From assembly GCA_021463195.1 (NCBI GenBank), contig JAJTXZ010000040.1:1-42452 (forward strand): DNA of 42,452 bases, read 5' to 3'. Each line of letters starts with the position of its first letter. Position 1 is the first letter of the stretch. The translations under genes were made by a program, and so were the position numbers. This DNA comes from Anaerolineae bacterium. GTDB taxonomy: Bacteria; Chloroflexota; Anaerolineae; UBA4142; SHND01. Below the pieces are notes generated by a model. That model was not told the origin of the DNA. It saw nothing but the letters and a program-made list of their open reading frames with translations, and made no database searches. Below are positions 1 through 5,146 of the stretch, piece after piece.

Positions 1-101
1 AGTTGATAACGCCGGTGGCGTTGGAGAACGGATCGCGGTTTGCGATTCGGGAAGGCGGACGCACGGTCGGCGCGGGCGTGATTACCAATGTGATTAGTTG
101 A
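1..101 (+). CDS. tuf: Elongation factor Tu, C-terminal end (partial)
   Basis: The reading frame from base 3 to the TGA at 99-101 gives [19 protein letters not shown] and then [13 protein letters not shown]. This is the very conserved last strand pair of domain 3 of EF-Tu, the GTPase that delivers aminoacyl-tRNA to the ribosome. The rest of the gene lies upstream of the window. The position directly before rpmG-secE-nusG matches the usual bacterial tuf-secE-nusG order. The identity is secure despite the short fragment. Confidence 0.93.
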   Translation, partial: LITPVALENGSRFAIREGGRTVGAGVITNVIS

Positions 102-188
102 GCGCCAATTTAGTTTGCCTCACTCGATTCGCTTGAATTAGAATTCTGCGCGCCGCAGAAAGATAAAGTAAGCAAGTAAACGGGCAGC

Positions 189-223
189 CAAGTAAACAGG
201 CACATTAGTGACCTGTTTACTTG
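189..223. repeat. 12-bp perfect inverted repeat between tuf and rpmG
   Basis: CAAGTAAACAGG at 189-200 is the exact reverse complement of CCTGTTTACTTG at 212-223, with an 11-nt loop. No T-run follows, so it is not a standard intrinsic terminator. A partial direct copy of the left arm (CAAGTAAACGGG) lies just upstream near 173-184. It may be a processing or termination hairpin of the tuf transcript, or one of the word-built palindromes seen elsewhere in the window. Confidence 0.7.
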
Positions 224-255
224 TGTACAAGTATACCTGATTACGTGAAACAAGA

Positions 256-420
256 ATGGCTAAAAAAGAAAATCGCCTCGTCGTGACCATGGCGTGCAAT
301 GATTGCAAGCGTCGCGACTATACTACGCAAAAAAATAAAAAGAATACAACCGCGCGTTTGGAATTGAAAAAATACTGCCGGTTCTGCCGCAAGCATACCG
401 TGCATCGCGAGACCAAGTAA
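256..420 (+). CDS. rpmG: 50S ribosomal protein L33
   Basis: A 54-residue basic protein of the large ribosomal subunit that is too short for most ORF cut-offs. The start at 256 reads [20 protein letters not shown], and the protein has two CxxC pairs (CNDC and CRFC), so it is the zinc-binding 'C+' form of L33. It ends HTVHRETK. It sits between tuf and secE, the usual location, and secE begins one base after its stop codon, so the two are probably translationally coupled. Confidence 0.95.
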   Translation: MAKKENRLVVTMACNDCKRRDYTTQKNKKNTTARLELKKYCRFCRKHTVHRETK

Positions 421-421
421 T

Positions 422-652
422 ATGGCAGACAAAAAGCAGGCGCGCTTGACCCAAGAGGTCCAGCCGGAAAATCGGTTCGTCCAATTTTACCGCGAGACCG
501 CCGCCGAATTGCGCAAGGTGGTTTGGCCCACGCGCGATGAAGCGGTTCGGCTTACTATAATTGTGGTCGCCGTAGTGATTGCGATGAGTATCTTTCTCGG
601 CGCAATTGATTATGCGTTGACGCAAATTATGCGAATTATTTTGGTGCGCTAG
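422..652 (+). CDS. secE: Preprotein translocase subunit SecE
   Basis: A 76-residue single-span SecE of the SecYEG protein-export channel. The soluble amphipathic part (FYRETAAELRKVVWPTRDEA) carries the diagnostic 'ELRKVVWPTR' motif, followed by one transmembrane helix at about residues 43-65. The length is typical of the short bacterial form. It starts one base after rpmG and nusG begins two bases after its stop, so rpmG-secE-nusG is one tight operon. The ribosome binding site would have to lie inside rpmG and is weak. Confidence 0.95.
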   Translation: MADKKQARLTQEVQPENRFVQFYRETAAELRKVVWPTRDEAVRLTIIVVAVVIAMSIFLGAIDYALTQIMRIILVR

Positions 653-654
653 CA

Positions 655-1581
655 ATGAACGAGTTTGAGCAAAACGCGCCCGATACCGCGGAAACGATTG
701 ATGCCGCAGTGGAGGAACAGAATCCGACGACAGAAGATTTGACTGGCGCCACCGAATCTGCGCTTGATATTACCATGGGGGATATGGAGACAGATTTGCC
801 CGCGGCGGCAAGCGCTGAGGTCGCGCCCGCGGCAGAGATCGAAATCCCGTGGGGCGACATGACCGCTGAAGCGGAAACAAAAGCCGAAGCGGAAAAAGAT
901 AACGATGCGATGGCGGACAGCGCGCAGGACGAACCTGTCGCAGCCGACGATGCTTCGCAAGAGTCAGAGCCAGAGCCGGACGCGCCCGTCAAACGCGTTT
1001 GGTACGTCGTGCATTGTTATTCGGGTTACGAAAACAAGGTCAAAAAGGGTTTAGAGCAGCGCATCAATTCACTGAGCTTGCAAAATTCTATTTTTCGCGT
1101 CGTCGTGCCGATTGAGCGCGAAGTGGAAATTCGCGAAGGACAGCGCAAAAATATCGAACGCCGCGTATTTCCGGGCTATATTTTGGTCGAGATGATGGAA
1201 TTGGTGGACCGGGAAACTTTGACGGCGGACGCAACCGAAGCGCAGAAAAAACTAGCTGCCCAGTCGGATGAAGTGTGGTATGCGGTTCGCAACACGCCCG
1301 GCGTTACAGGGTTTGTGAGTTCCGGCGACCAGCAGCGTCCGGTGCCATTGCGCCAAGATGAAGTGGACAAGATTCTCAAGCGCATGGAGAGCGAAGAGCC
1401 CAAAGTGCATGTATCGTTCCGCGTGGGCCAAGCCGTGAATATCATTGACGGCCCCTTTGCCGAATTCAAAGGCAACGTGGAAGCGGTGGATATGCTCAAA
1501 GGCAAAGTGCGCGTGCTTGTTTCATTCTTTGGGCGCGAAACTCCCGTAGAGTTAGATTTACTTCAAGTAGAGAAAGTATAG
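655..1581 (+). CDS. nusG: Transcription termination/antitermination protein NusG with acidic N-terminal extension
   Basis: NusG links RNA polymerase with ribosomes and Rho. The core starts near residue 113 (VKRVWYVVHCYSGYENKVKK, the NGN domain), and a KOW domain lies at about 255-308 (VGQAVNIIDGPFAEFKGNV). At 308 residues it is far longer than the roughly 180-residue E. coli protein. The extra 112 residues are a low-complexity stretch rich in Asp, Glu and Ala, presumably disordered. A loop of about 20 residues inside the NGN domain (LTADATEAQKKLAAQSDEVW) is also longer than usual. ATG 655 is the first start after secE. The stop region merges with a heptamer-word palindrome. Confidence 0.95.
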   Translation: MNEFEQNAPDTAETIDAAVEEQNPTTEDLTGATESALDITMGDMETDLPAAASAEVAPAAEIEIPWGDMTAEAETKAEAEKDNDAMADSAQDEPVAADDASQESEPEPDAPVKRVWYVVHCYSGYENKVKKGLEQRINSLSLQNSIFRVVVPIEREVEIREGQRKNIERRVFPGYILVEMMELVDRETLTADATEAQKKLAAQSDEVWYAVRNTPGVTGFVSSGDQQRPVPLRQDEVDKILKRMESEEPKVHVSFRVGQAVNIIDGPFAEFKGNVEAVDMLKGKVRVLVSFFGRETPVELDLLQVEKV

Positions 1582-1661
1582 TGATTAGTTATTAGTTATT
1601 AGTCATTCGTCAGGCTTGATGTATTTACTAATAACTAATCGTTAATGACTAGTAACTAGTT
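1582..1661. repeat. Heptamer-word palindrome, nusG-rplK gap
   Basis: The left arm is four consecutive 7-mers (TGATTAG, TTATTAG, TTATTAG, TCATTCG) at 1582-1609. After a short spacer, five 7-mers of the complementary family (ACTAATA, ACTAATC, GTTAATG, ACTAGTA, ACTAGTT) fill 1627-1661 and run directly into the rplK ATG at 1662. The element takes up the whole gap, so rplK has no recognisable Shine-Dalgarno sequence. Confidence 0.85.
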
Positions 1662-2087
1662 ATGGCGAAAAAAGTCAAAGCATTGGTCAAACTCGCAATT
1701 CCGGCTGGCAAAGCCACGCCCGCGCCGCCGGTCGGCACCGCGCTTGGGCCGCACGGCATCAACATTATGCAGTTTACCAAAGAATACAACGCGCGCACTG
1801 CCAAAGACGCTGGCACGATCGTGCCGGTTTTGATTACGATTTATCAAGACCGTTCGTTTACGTTTGAATTGAAATCGCCGCCCGCGGGCGAATTATTGAA
1901 AAAAGCCGCCGGCGTGGAAAAGGGTTCGGGTGTGCCGAATCGTAACAAAGTCGGCGTTGTCTCACGCAAGCAAGTGCGCGAAATCGCCGAAAAGAAAATG
2001 AAAGACCTCAACGCGGTGGACGTCGAAGGCGCAATGAAAATGATTGAAGGCACCGCGAAAAATATGGGGATTGAAGTTAAAGATTAG
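1662..2087 (+). CDS. rplK: 50S ribosomal protein L11
   Basis: A 141-residue L11, part of the GTPase-associated centre of the large subunit. The N-terminal sequence [20 protein letters not shown] and the following [17 protein letters not shown] carry the Pro-rich hinge region that binds thiostrepton and 23S rRNA. The C-terminal RNA-binding half ends MGIEVKD. The length is normal. The last codons (AAA GAT TAG) overlap the first heptamer word of the next palindrome (AGATTAG), so the stop codon belongs to the repeat. The start codon abuts the previous palindrome with no visible ribosome binding site. Confidence 0.97.
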   Translation: MAKKVKALVKLAIPAGKATPAPPVGTALGPHGINIMQFTKEYNARTAKDAGTIVPVLITIYQDRSFTFELKSPPAGELLKKAAGVEKGSGVPNRNKVGVVSRKQVREIAEKKMKDLNAVDVEGAMKMIEGTAKNMGIEVKD

Positions 2088-2148
2088 AGACTGGAAACTA
2101 GAGCGAGTTGAGCGGATAATTCTCCAGTCTCTAGGACTCTAATCTCCG
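2081..2148. repeat. Heptamer-word palindrome, rplK-rplA gap
   Basis: Four words (AGATTAG, AGACTGG, AAACTAG, AGCGAGT) at 2081-2108 face four complementary-family words (TCTCCAG, TCTCTAG, GACTCTA, ATCTCCG) at 2121-2148, so both arms are 28 bp. The first word contains the TAG stop of rplK. No T-tract follows. Confidence 0.8.
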
Positions 2149-2195
2149 AATAGTGGAAGCGCGACAACGCGCGCCAATTACCACAAGGAGCAAGC

Positions 2196-2921
2196 ATGGG
2201 ACACGGCAAGAAATATCAAGAAGCGGTAAAATTGGTCGAGCTGGACAAGGAATATTCGCCCGCGGAAGCGGTGGCGCTCGCCAAGAAAAGCGCGTATGGC
2301 AAATTTAATCAAACGGTCGAAGCGCATTTCAAGACCGGGTTGGATGTCAAACAGGCGGACCAACAAGTGCGCGGTGTAGTGCTTTTGCCGAACGGCACGG
2401 GCAAGACGGTGCGTATTCTCGTTTTTGCGGAGGGCGAAGCGGCGCGCGTGGCGCAAGAAGCCGGCGCGGATATTGTGGGCGGCGATGATTTAATCAAGCG
2501 TATTCAAGAAGGTTGGATGGAGTTTGATCTCGCCATCGCCATGTCCGACATGATGGGCAAAGTCGGTAAAAGCGGTTTGGGCAAGACGCTGGGACCGCGC
2601 GGTTTGATGCCCAGCCCTAAAGCGGGAACGATTTTGCAGCAGCCCGCGCAGCTGCCGCAACTAATTAACGAGAGTCGTTTGGGGCGCGTCGAATTCAAAA
2701 CCGACAAGACCGGCGGCATTCACAGCATCATTGGCAAAACCAGTTTTACCGAACAACAACTGGTCGAAAATTTCGCGGCGTTGATGGATGCGCTCAACAA
2801 AGCGAAACCTGCCGGCGCCAAGGGCGTCTATTTAAAGAAAATTTCGTTGGCGTCCACAATGGGCCCCGGCGTGCGCGTGGATGTCAATGCCGCGCAAAAT
2901 CTGAAACCGCAGACGACATAA
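2196..2921 (+). CDS. rplA: 50S ribosomal protein L1
   Basis: A 241-residue L1, the protein of the mobile L1 stalk near the E site and, in many bacteria, a translational repressor of its own mRNA. Recognisable segments are GHGKKYQEAVKLVE at the N-terminus, the VLLPNGTGKTVRILVFAEG region of domain I, LGKTLGPRGLMPSPKAGT (L1 signature) and the C-terminal TMGPGVRVDVNA. The start is supported by a good AAGGAG Shine-Dalgarno at 2185-2190, six bases before ATG 2196. The length is as expected. Confidence 0.97.
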   Translation: MGHGKKYQEAVKLVELDKEYSPAEAVALAKKSAYGKFNQTVEAHFKTGLDVKQADQQVRGVVLLPNGTGKTVRILVFAEGEAARVAQEAGADIVGGDDLIKRIQEGWMEFDLAIAMSDMMGKVGKSGLGKTLGPRGLMPSPKAGTILQQPAQLPQLINESRLGRVEFKTDKTGGIHSIIGKTSFTEQQLVENFAALMDALNKAKPAGAKGVYLKKISLASTMGPGVRVDVNAAQNLKPQTT

Positions 2922-2926
2922 TGGAT

Positions 2927-2954
2927 TTGCCTTTCGGCGCGTTTGGCATACAAT
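2927..2954 (+). promoter_or_regulatory. Candidate sigma-70 promoter of rplJL
   Basis: TTGCCT at 2927-2932, a 16-nt spacer and TACAAT at 2949-2954 resemble a housekeeping promoter. It starts just after the rplA stop and would initiate transcription just before the L10 leader structure. The match is by eye only. Confidence 0.4.
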
Positions 2955-2969
2955 AGCGTCGTTTGCGCG

Positions 2970-3135
2970 TGAAACGAAAATTAAATACGCCACAGATAGC
3001 CGGTCGTTCGCGCATTGCGCGAACATAAACGCACCTGCCGAGGCAAAAAACAATTTCATTACGCGCGCGCGCGATTGAAGATTGCATCTCTTGCTTGGGC
3101 GGCTGTCTGTAGCCAAAAAGCAAGAGATTTTTTTA
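2970..3135 (+). promoter_or_regulatory. L10 (rplJ) leader: ribosomal protein autoregulatory RNA with terminator
   Basis: The gap upstream of rplJ holds the conserved CCTGCCGAGGCAAAA block (about 3033-3047) of the bacterial L10 leader, the mRNA site bound by the L10(L12)4 complex. It is followed by a perfect 11-bp hairpin (ATCTCTTGCTT at 3086-3096 with its complement at 3118-3128) and a T-run at 3128-3134. The design implies feedback by premature termination. The 5' boundary is approximate. Confidence 0.8.
3086..3134 (+). terminator. Intrinsic terminator/attenuator in the rplJ leader
   Basis: An 11-bp perfect stem, with an inner GGCT/AGCC extension, ends in TTTTTTT at 3128-3134. It lies about 50 nt before the rplJ start, so it works as an attenuator rather than as the end of rplA. 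Confidence 0.85.
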
Positions 3136-3186
3136 TTGACGTGGAAAACCGCTTTGGCTTCGCCAAAGGTTGAGGAGGTGAGCAAG

Positions 3187-3714
3187 TTGTCAGTTACACG
3201 TGAACGCAAAGCTGATTTGGTCGCGCAGTTGACTCGAGAATTGCAAGAGGCGCAAGCCGTTATTATCACCGGCTATCGCACTTTGAAAGTGTCCGATTTG
3301 CAAGGCATCCGCAATGAATTGCGCGGAATGAAGGCAGGATATCATGTCGCTAAAAATACGTTGCTTGAACTCGCGCTAAAAGACGCGGGGCTGCCAGTGC
3401 CGACTGATCTGTTGGATGGTCCGACGGCGGTGGCATTTCTGCACGATGACCTTTCTGGTCCGGCGAAAAAGCTGACCGCGTTTTTCAAAGAAAAAGAATT
3501 GCCAATCAAAGGCGCTATTGTCGGGCAAAATATTTATGATGCCCAAGGCGTTGAAAATTTGGCGAAACTGCCGACGCGCGCAGAGCTATACGGACAATTT
3601 TTGGGTTCGCTGCAAGGTCCTGCCGCGAGTTTGGTGGGCGTCTTGAACGGCGTGTTGGCGCAGTTGGTCTATACGCTGCAAGCCAAAGTCGAGCAGTCCG
3701 AAGCGCAAGCATAA
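3187..3714 (+). CDS. rplJ: 50S ribosomal protein L10
   Basis: L10 anchors the L7/L12 dimers to form the ribosomal stalk. The sequence SVTRERKADLVAQLTRELQE, the GYRTLKVSDLQGIRNELR segment and LYGQFLGSLQGPAASLVGVLN are typical. The frame is open further upstream into the attenuator, but a strong Shine-Dalgarno (AGGAGGTG, 3173-3180) lies six bases before TTG 3187. This makes TTG the best start and gives 175 residues, the usual size. GTG 3178 would overlap the Shine-Dalgarno. The C-terminal helix that binds L7/L12 ends QAKVEQSEAQA. Confidence 0.95.
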   Translation: MSVTRERKADLVAQLTRELQEAQAVIITGYRTLKVSDLQGIRNELRGMKAGYHVAKNTLLELALKDAGLPVPTDLLDGPTAVAFLHDDLSGPAKKLTAFFKEKELPIKGAIVGQNIYDAQGVENLAKLPTRAELYGQFLGSLQGPAASLVGVLNGVLAQLVYTLQAKVEQSEAQA

Positions 3715-3721
3715 GTTTCAG

Positions 3722-3792
3722 TTAGAATTTTGATTTTTGATTTTCGATTGCAGCGCGTTTGGCGAAATTGAAAATCAGAAATCACAAATCAA
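3722..3792. repeat. Heptamer-word palindrome, rplJ-rplL gap
   Basis: This is the cleanest example in the window. Four words (TTAGAAT, TTTGATT, TTTGATT, TTCGATT) fill 3722-3749. A 15-nt GC-rich spacer follows at 3750-3764. Four complementary words (AAATTGA, AAATCAG, AAATCAC, AAATCAA) fill 3765-3792. Both arms are exactly 28 bp. The element ends six bases before the rplL Shine-Dalgarno. Confidence 0.9.
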
Positions 3793-3809
3793 AAAACAAG
3801 GAAAAAAAT

Positions 3810-4214
3810 ATGGCTTCCGATAAAGTGCAAGCAATTATTGATTCGCTCGATAACTTGAGCGTACTCGAAGTGGCAGAGCTTTCCAAAGCGCTGCAAGAAC
3901 ATTGGGGTGTCAGCGCCGCCGCGCCCGTCGCAGTTGCCGCGATGCCCGGCGCAGGCGCCGCTGCGGCAGGCGCCGCCGCCGCGCCTGCCGCCGAAGAGCA
4001 GACCGAGTTCGATGTCATCTTGAAAGACGCGGGCTCGCAAAAAATTCCGGTCATCAAAGTCGTGCGCGAACTCGTCGCGGGTCTTGGTTTGAAAGAAGCC
4101 AAAGAACTCGTCGAAAGCGCGCCGCAAGCGGTGAAAAAGAGCGTCTCTAAAGAAGAAGCCGCCGAAGCCAAAAAGAAATTGGAAGAAGTCGGCGCCAGCG
4201 TCGAAGTCAAGTAA
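3810..4214 (+). CDS. rplL: 50S ribosomal protein L7/L12
   Basis: A 134-residue stalk protein that recruits translational GTPases. The N-terminal dimerisation domain ([20 protein letters not shown]) is followed by a long Ala/Gly/Pro hinge at about residues 36-68. The C-terminal factor-binding domain has [20 protein letters not shown] and [15 protein letters not shown]. The frame is open to an upstream ATG at 3759, but that start would be inside the palindrome. ATG 3810, with AAGGA at 3798-3802, gives the family-standard N-terminus. Confidence 0.97.
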   Translation: MASDKVQAIIDSLDNLSVLEVAELSKALQEHWGVSAAAPVAVAAMPGAGAAAAGAAAAPAAEEQTEFDVILKDAGSQKIPVIKVVRELVAGLGLKEAKELVESAPQAVKKSVSKEEAAEAKKKLEEVGASVEVK

Positions 4215-4279
4215 GAGACCAGAGATTAGAGCTTGGAGAGAATCAGCGCGTCAATCTTTGCGCGTTGATTCCTCCAAGC
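4214..4279. repeat. Word tract plus GC-rich stem-loop after rplL
   Basis: Four words (AGAGACC, AGAGATT, AGAGCTT, GGAGAGA) at 4214-4241 run into a long stem. GCTTGGAG at 4231-4238 pairs with CTCCAAGC ending at 4279, and AATCAGCGCG pairs with CGCGTTGATT. No T-run follows. It probably marks the 3' end of the rplJL message. Confidence 0.7.
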
Positions 4280-4297
4280 GCCAGATGCGCAAGAAAG

Positions 4298-4325
4298 TTG
4301 ACGCGCGTGCGCAAATGAATACAAT
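4298..4325 (+). promoter_or_regulatory. Sigma-70-type promoter of the tRNA-Ala genes
   Basis: TTGACG at 4298-4303, a 16-nt spacer and TACAAT at 4320-4325 lie 11 nt before the 5' end of the first tRNA. This is a near-consensus promoter at the right distance for a stable RNA. Confidence 0.7.
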
Positions 4326-4336
4326 TAAATCGTTTT

Positions 4337-4409
4337 GGGGCTGTAGCTCATTTGGGAGAGCGCTGCAATCGCACTGCAGAGGTAGTGGGTTCAAATCCCA
4401 TCAGCTCCA
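4337..4409 (+). tRNA. tRNA-Ala (anticodon CGC)
   Basis: A complete 73-nt cloverleaf. The acceptor stem GGGGCTG/CAGCTCC contains the G3:U70 pair that is the alanine identity element. The D-arm, a CTGCA/TGCAG anticodon stem with loop ATCGCAC (anticodon CGC at 4370-4372), and the T-arm with loop TTCAAAT are all present. The discriminator is A and no CCA is encoded. It reads GCG, a codon used very heavily in this window. Confidence 0.95.
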
Positions 4410-4413
4410 CTAT

Positions 4414-4480
4414 TCTTTATTTTAGATTTTTGATTGCGATACAGCGCGCAAGTCTAAAAGCTCGTCAAAAAGCTAAAATA
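4414..4480. repeat. AT-rich word palindrome between the two tRNA genes
   Basis: Degenerate 7-mers (TCTTTAT, TTTAGAT, TTTTGAT) at 4414-4434 face TCTAAAA, AAAAAGC and TAAAATA words at 4453-4480 across a GC-rich spacer. It has the same design as the rplJ-rplL element but is less regular. Confidence 0.5.
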
Positions 4481-4486
4481 TTTTAT

Positions 4487-4562
4487 GGGGCTATAGCTCA
4501 ATTGGGAGAGCGCTACACTGGCAGTGTAGAGGTCGTCGGTTCGAGCCCGATTAGCTCCACCA
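4487..4562 (+). tRNA. tRNA-Ala (anticodon GGC)
   Basis: The acceptor stem GGGGCTA/TAGCTCC again has G3:U70. The anticodon stem CTACA/TGTAG encloses loop CTGGCAG, with anticodon GGC at 4520-4522. The T-loop is TTCGAGC. The discriminator A at 4559 is followed by C-C-A at 4560-4562, so CCA is encoded or matches by chance. It reads GCC/GCU. It is probably cotranscribed with the first tRNA-Ala. Confidence 0.95.
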
Positions 4563-4564
4563 CA

Positions 4565-4645
4565 GATTTATGATTGTGGATTTGTGATTTCTGATTTTAG
4601 AAACACAAACCCGCAGCGTAAATCGTAAATCAAAAATACAAAACG
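4565..4645. repeat. AT-rich heptamer-word palindrome before the leucine T-box
   Basis: Five words (GATTTAT, GATTGTG, GATTTGT, GATTTCT, GATTTTA) at 4565-4599 are followed by a spacer and then GTAAATC, GTAAATC, AAAAATA and CAAAACG at 4618-4645. Confidence 0.75.
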
Positions 4646-4768
4646 CTTTGACCGGGAGCAGTAGGTCATCTCCGCAGCGAGTTGGGAAAGACAAGGTGCA
4701 AGCCCAACACGACGCGCCAACGGAGAGCGCATAGACCGAACTCGCCCGCGAGCTGCAATCTTGAAATC

Positions 4769-4796
4769 TGGTTGGAGACTGGAGACTAGAGATTGA
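4769..4796. repeat. Heptamer tract inside the T-box leader
   Basis: Four 7-mers (TGGTTGG, AGACTGG, AGACTAG, AGATTGA) make a 28-bp tract between T-box stem I and the antiterminator. They are the same word family as in the rplK-rplA and argG-argH gaps. Confidence 0.8.
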
Positions 4797-4830
4797 CGTT
4801 AACCTCGCACGTTACGCGAATCGAGTGAAG

Positions 4831-4870
4831 TGATTCGGGGATTCGGTGATTCGGTGATTGGATTATTCCG
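4831..4870. repeat. Octamer tract inside the T-box leader
   Basis: Five 8-mers (TGATTCGG, GGATTCGG, TGATTCGG, TGATTGGA, TTATTCCG) are in tandem just before the T-box core. They have the same A/G-rich word character as the 7-mers but a period of 8. Confidence 0.75.
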
Positions 4871-4924
4871 TCGCTTGTCACCAGCCACTTTCGCTTAAAC
4901 TGGGTGGTACCGCGGAGATTCATG

Positions 4925-4959
4925 AACCTTCGTCCCAATTTGGGATGGAGGTTTTTTTT
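4925..4959 (+). terminator. T-box terminator of leuS
   Basis: AACC..TCCCAA pairs with TTGGGA..GGTT, followed by an eight-T run at 4952-4959. The 5' half overlaps the region that would form the antiterminator with the T-box core. Confidence 0.85.
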
Positions 4960-5040
4960 ATCTCTCGCCTCTGTACAATATTGGACGCAAATGACACATT
5001 CGTTGTGGTTCAATAAAACGGCGACGGAATTTTTTATTGG

Positions 5041-5070
5041 ACGCGGATGAACGCGGATAAACGCGGAGAA
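5041..5070 (+). repeat. Decamer tandem repeat (ACGCGGATGA) x3
   Basis: ACGCGGATGA, ACGCGGATAA and ACGCGGAGAA are three in-phase 10-mers in the gap between the T-box terminator and leuS. Related CGGATAA/CGGATGA words occur near 26010-26160. Confidence 0.75.
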
Positions 5071-5146
5071 AAAACAATAATCGGATTGTTTTGCATTGCG
5101 GAACAATGAAATTCAAAAATTGGAAATTTTGAACGGAGCATGAATC

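Larger units (their letters stand above)
4648..4960 (+). promoter_or_regulatory. T-box riboswitch (leucine, CTC specifier) of leuS
   Basis: This is a leader RNA that senses uncharged tRNA-Leu and controls leuS by transcription antitermination. Visible elements are the loop-E AGTA (4660-4663) on the 5' side of stem I, a distal region AGCGAG...AAGGTGCAAGC (about 4675-4692), and GAA followed by CTC at 4741-4743, placed as the specifier codon in the usual GAA-codon-purine setting. The T-box core TGGGTGGTACCGCG is at 4901-4914, and a terminator with T-run is at 4925-4959. The segment between stem I and the T-box core carries two tandem-word tracts, unlike a standard leader. Confidence 0.88.

Noticed and set aside
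241-432. Long opposite-strand frames across rpmG, leuS, ppc, argG and others
   Set aside because: They are shadow frames from GC-biased third positions; conserved protein motifs lie on the annotated strand.
3082-3186. Longer rplJ start (upstream frame from 3082)
   Set aside because: That segment is the attenuator hairpin and lacks a ribosome binding site. TTG 3187 has an ideal one.
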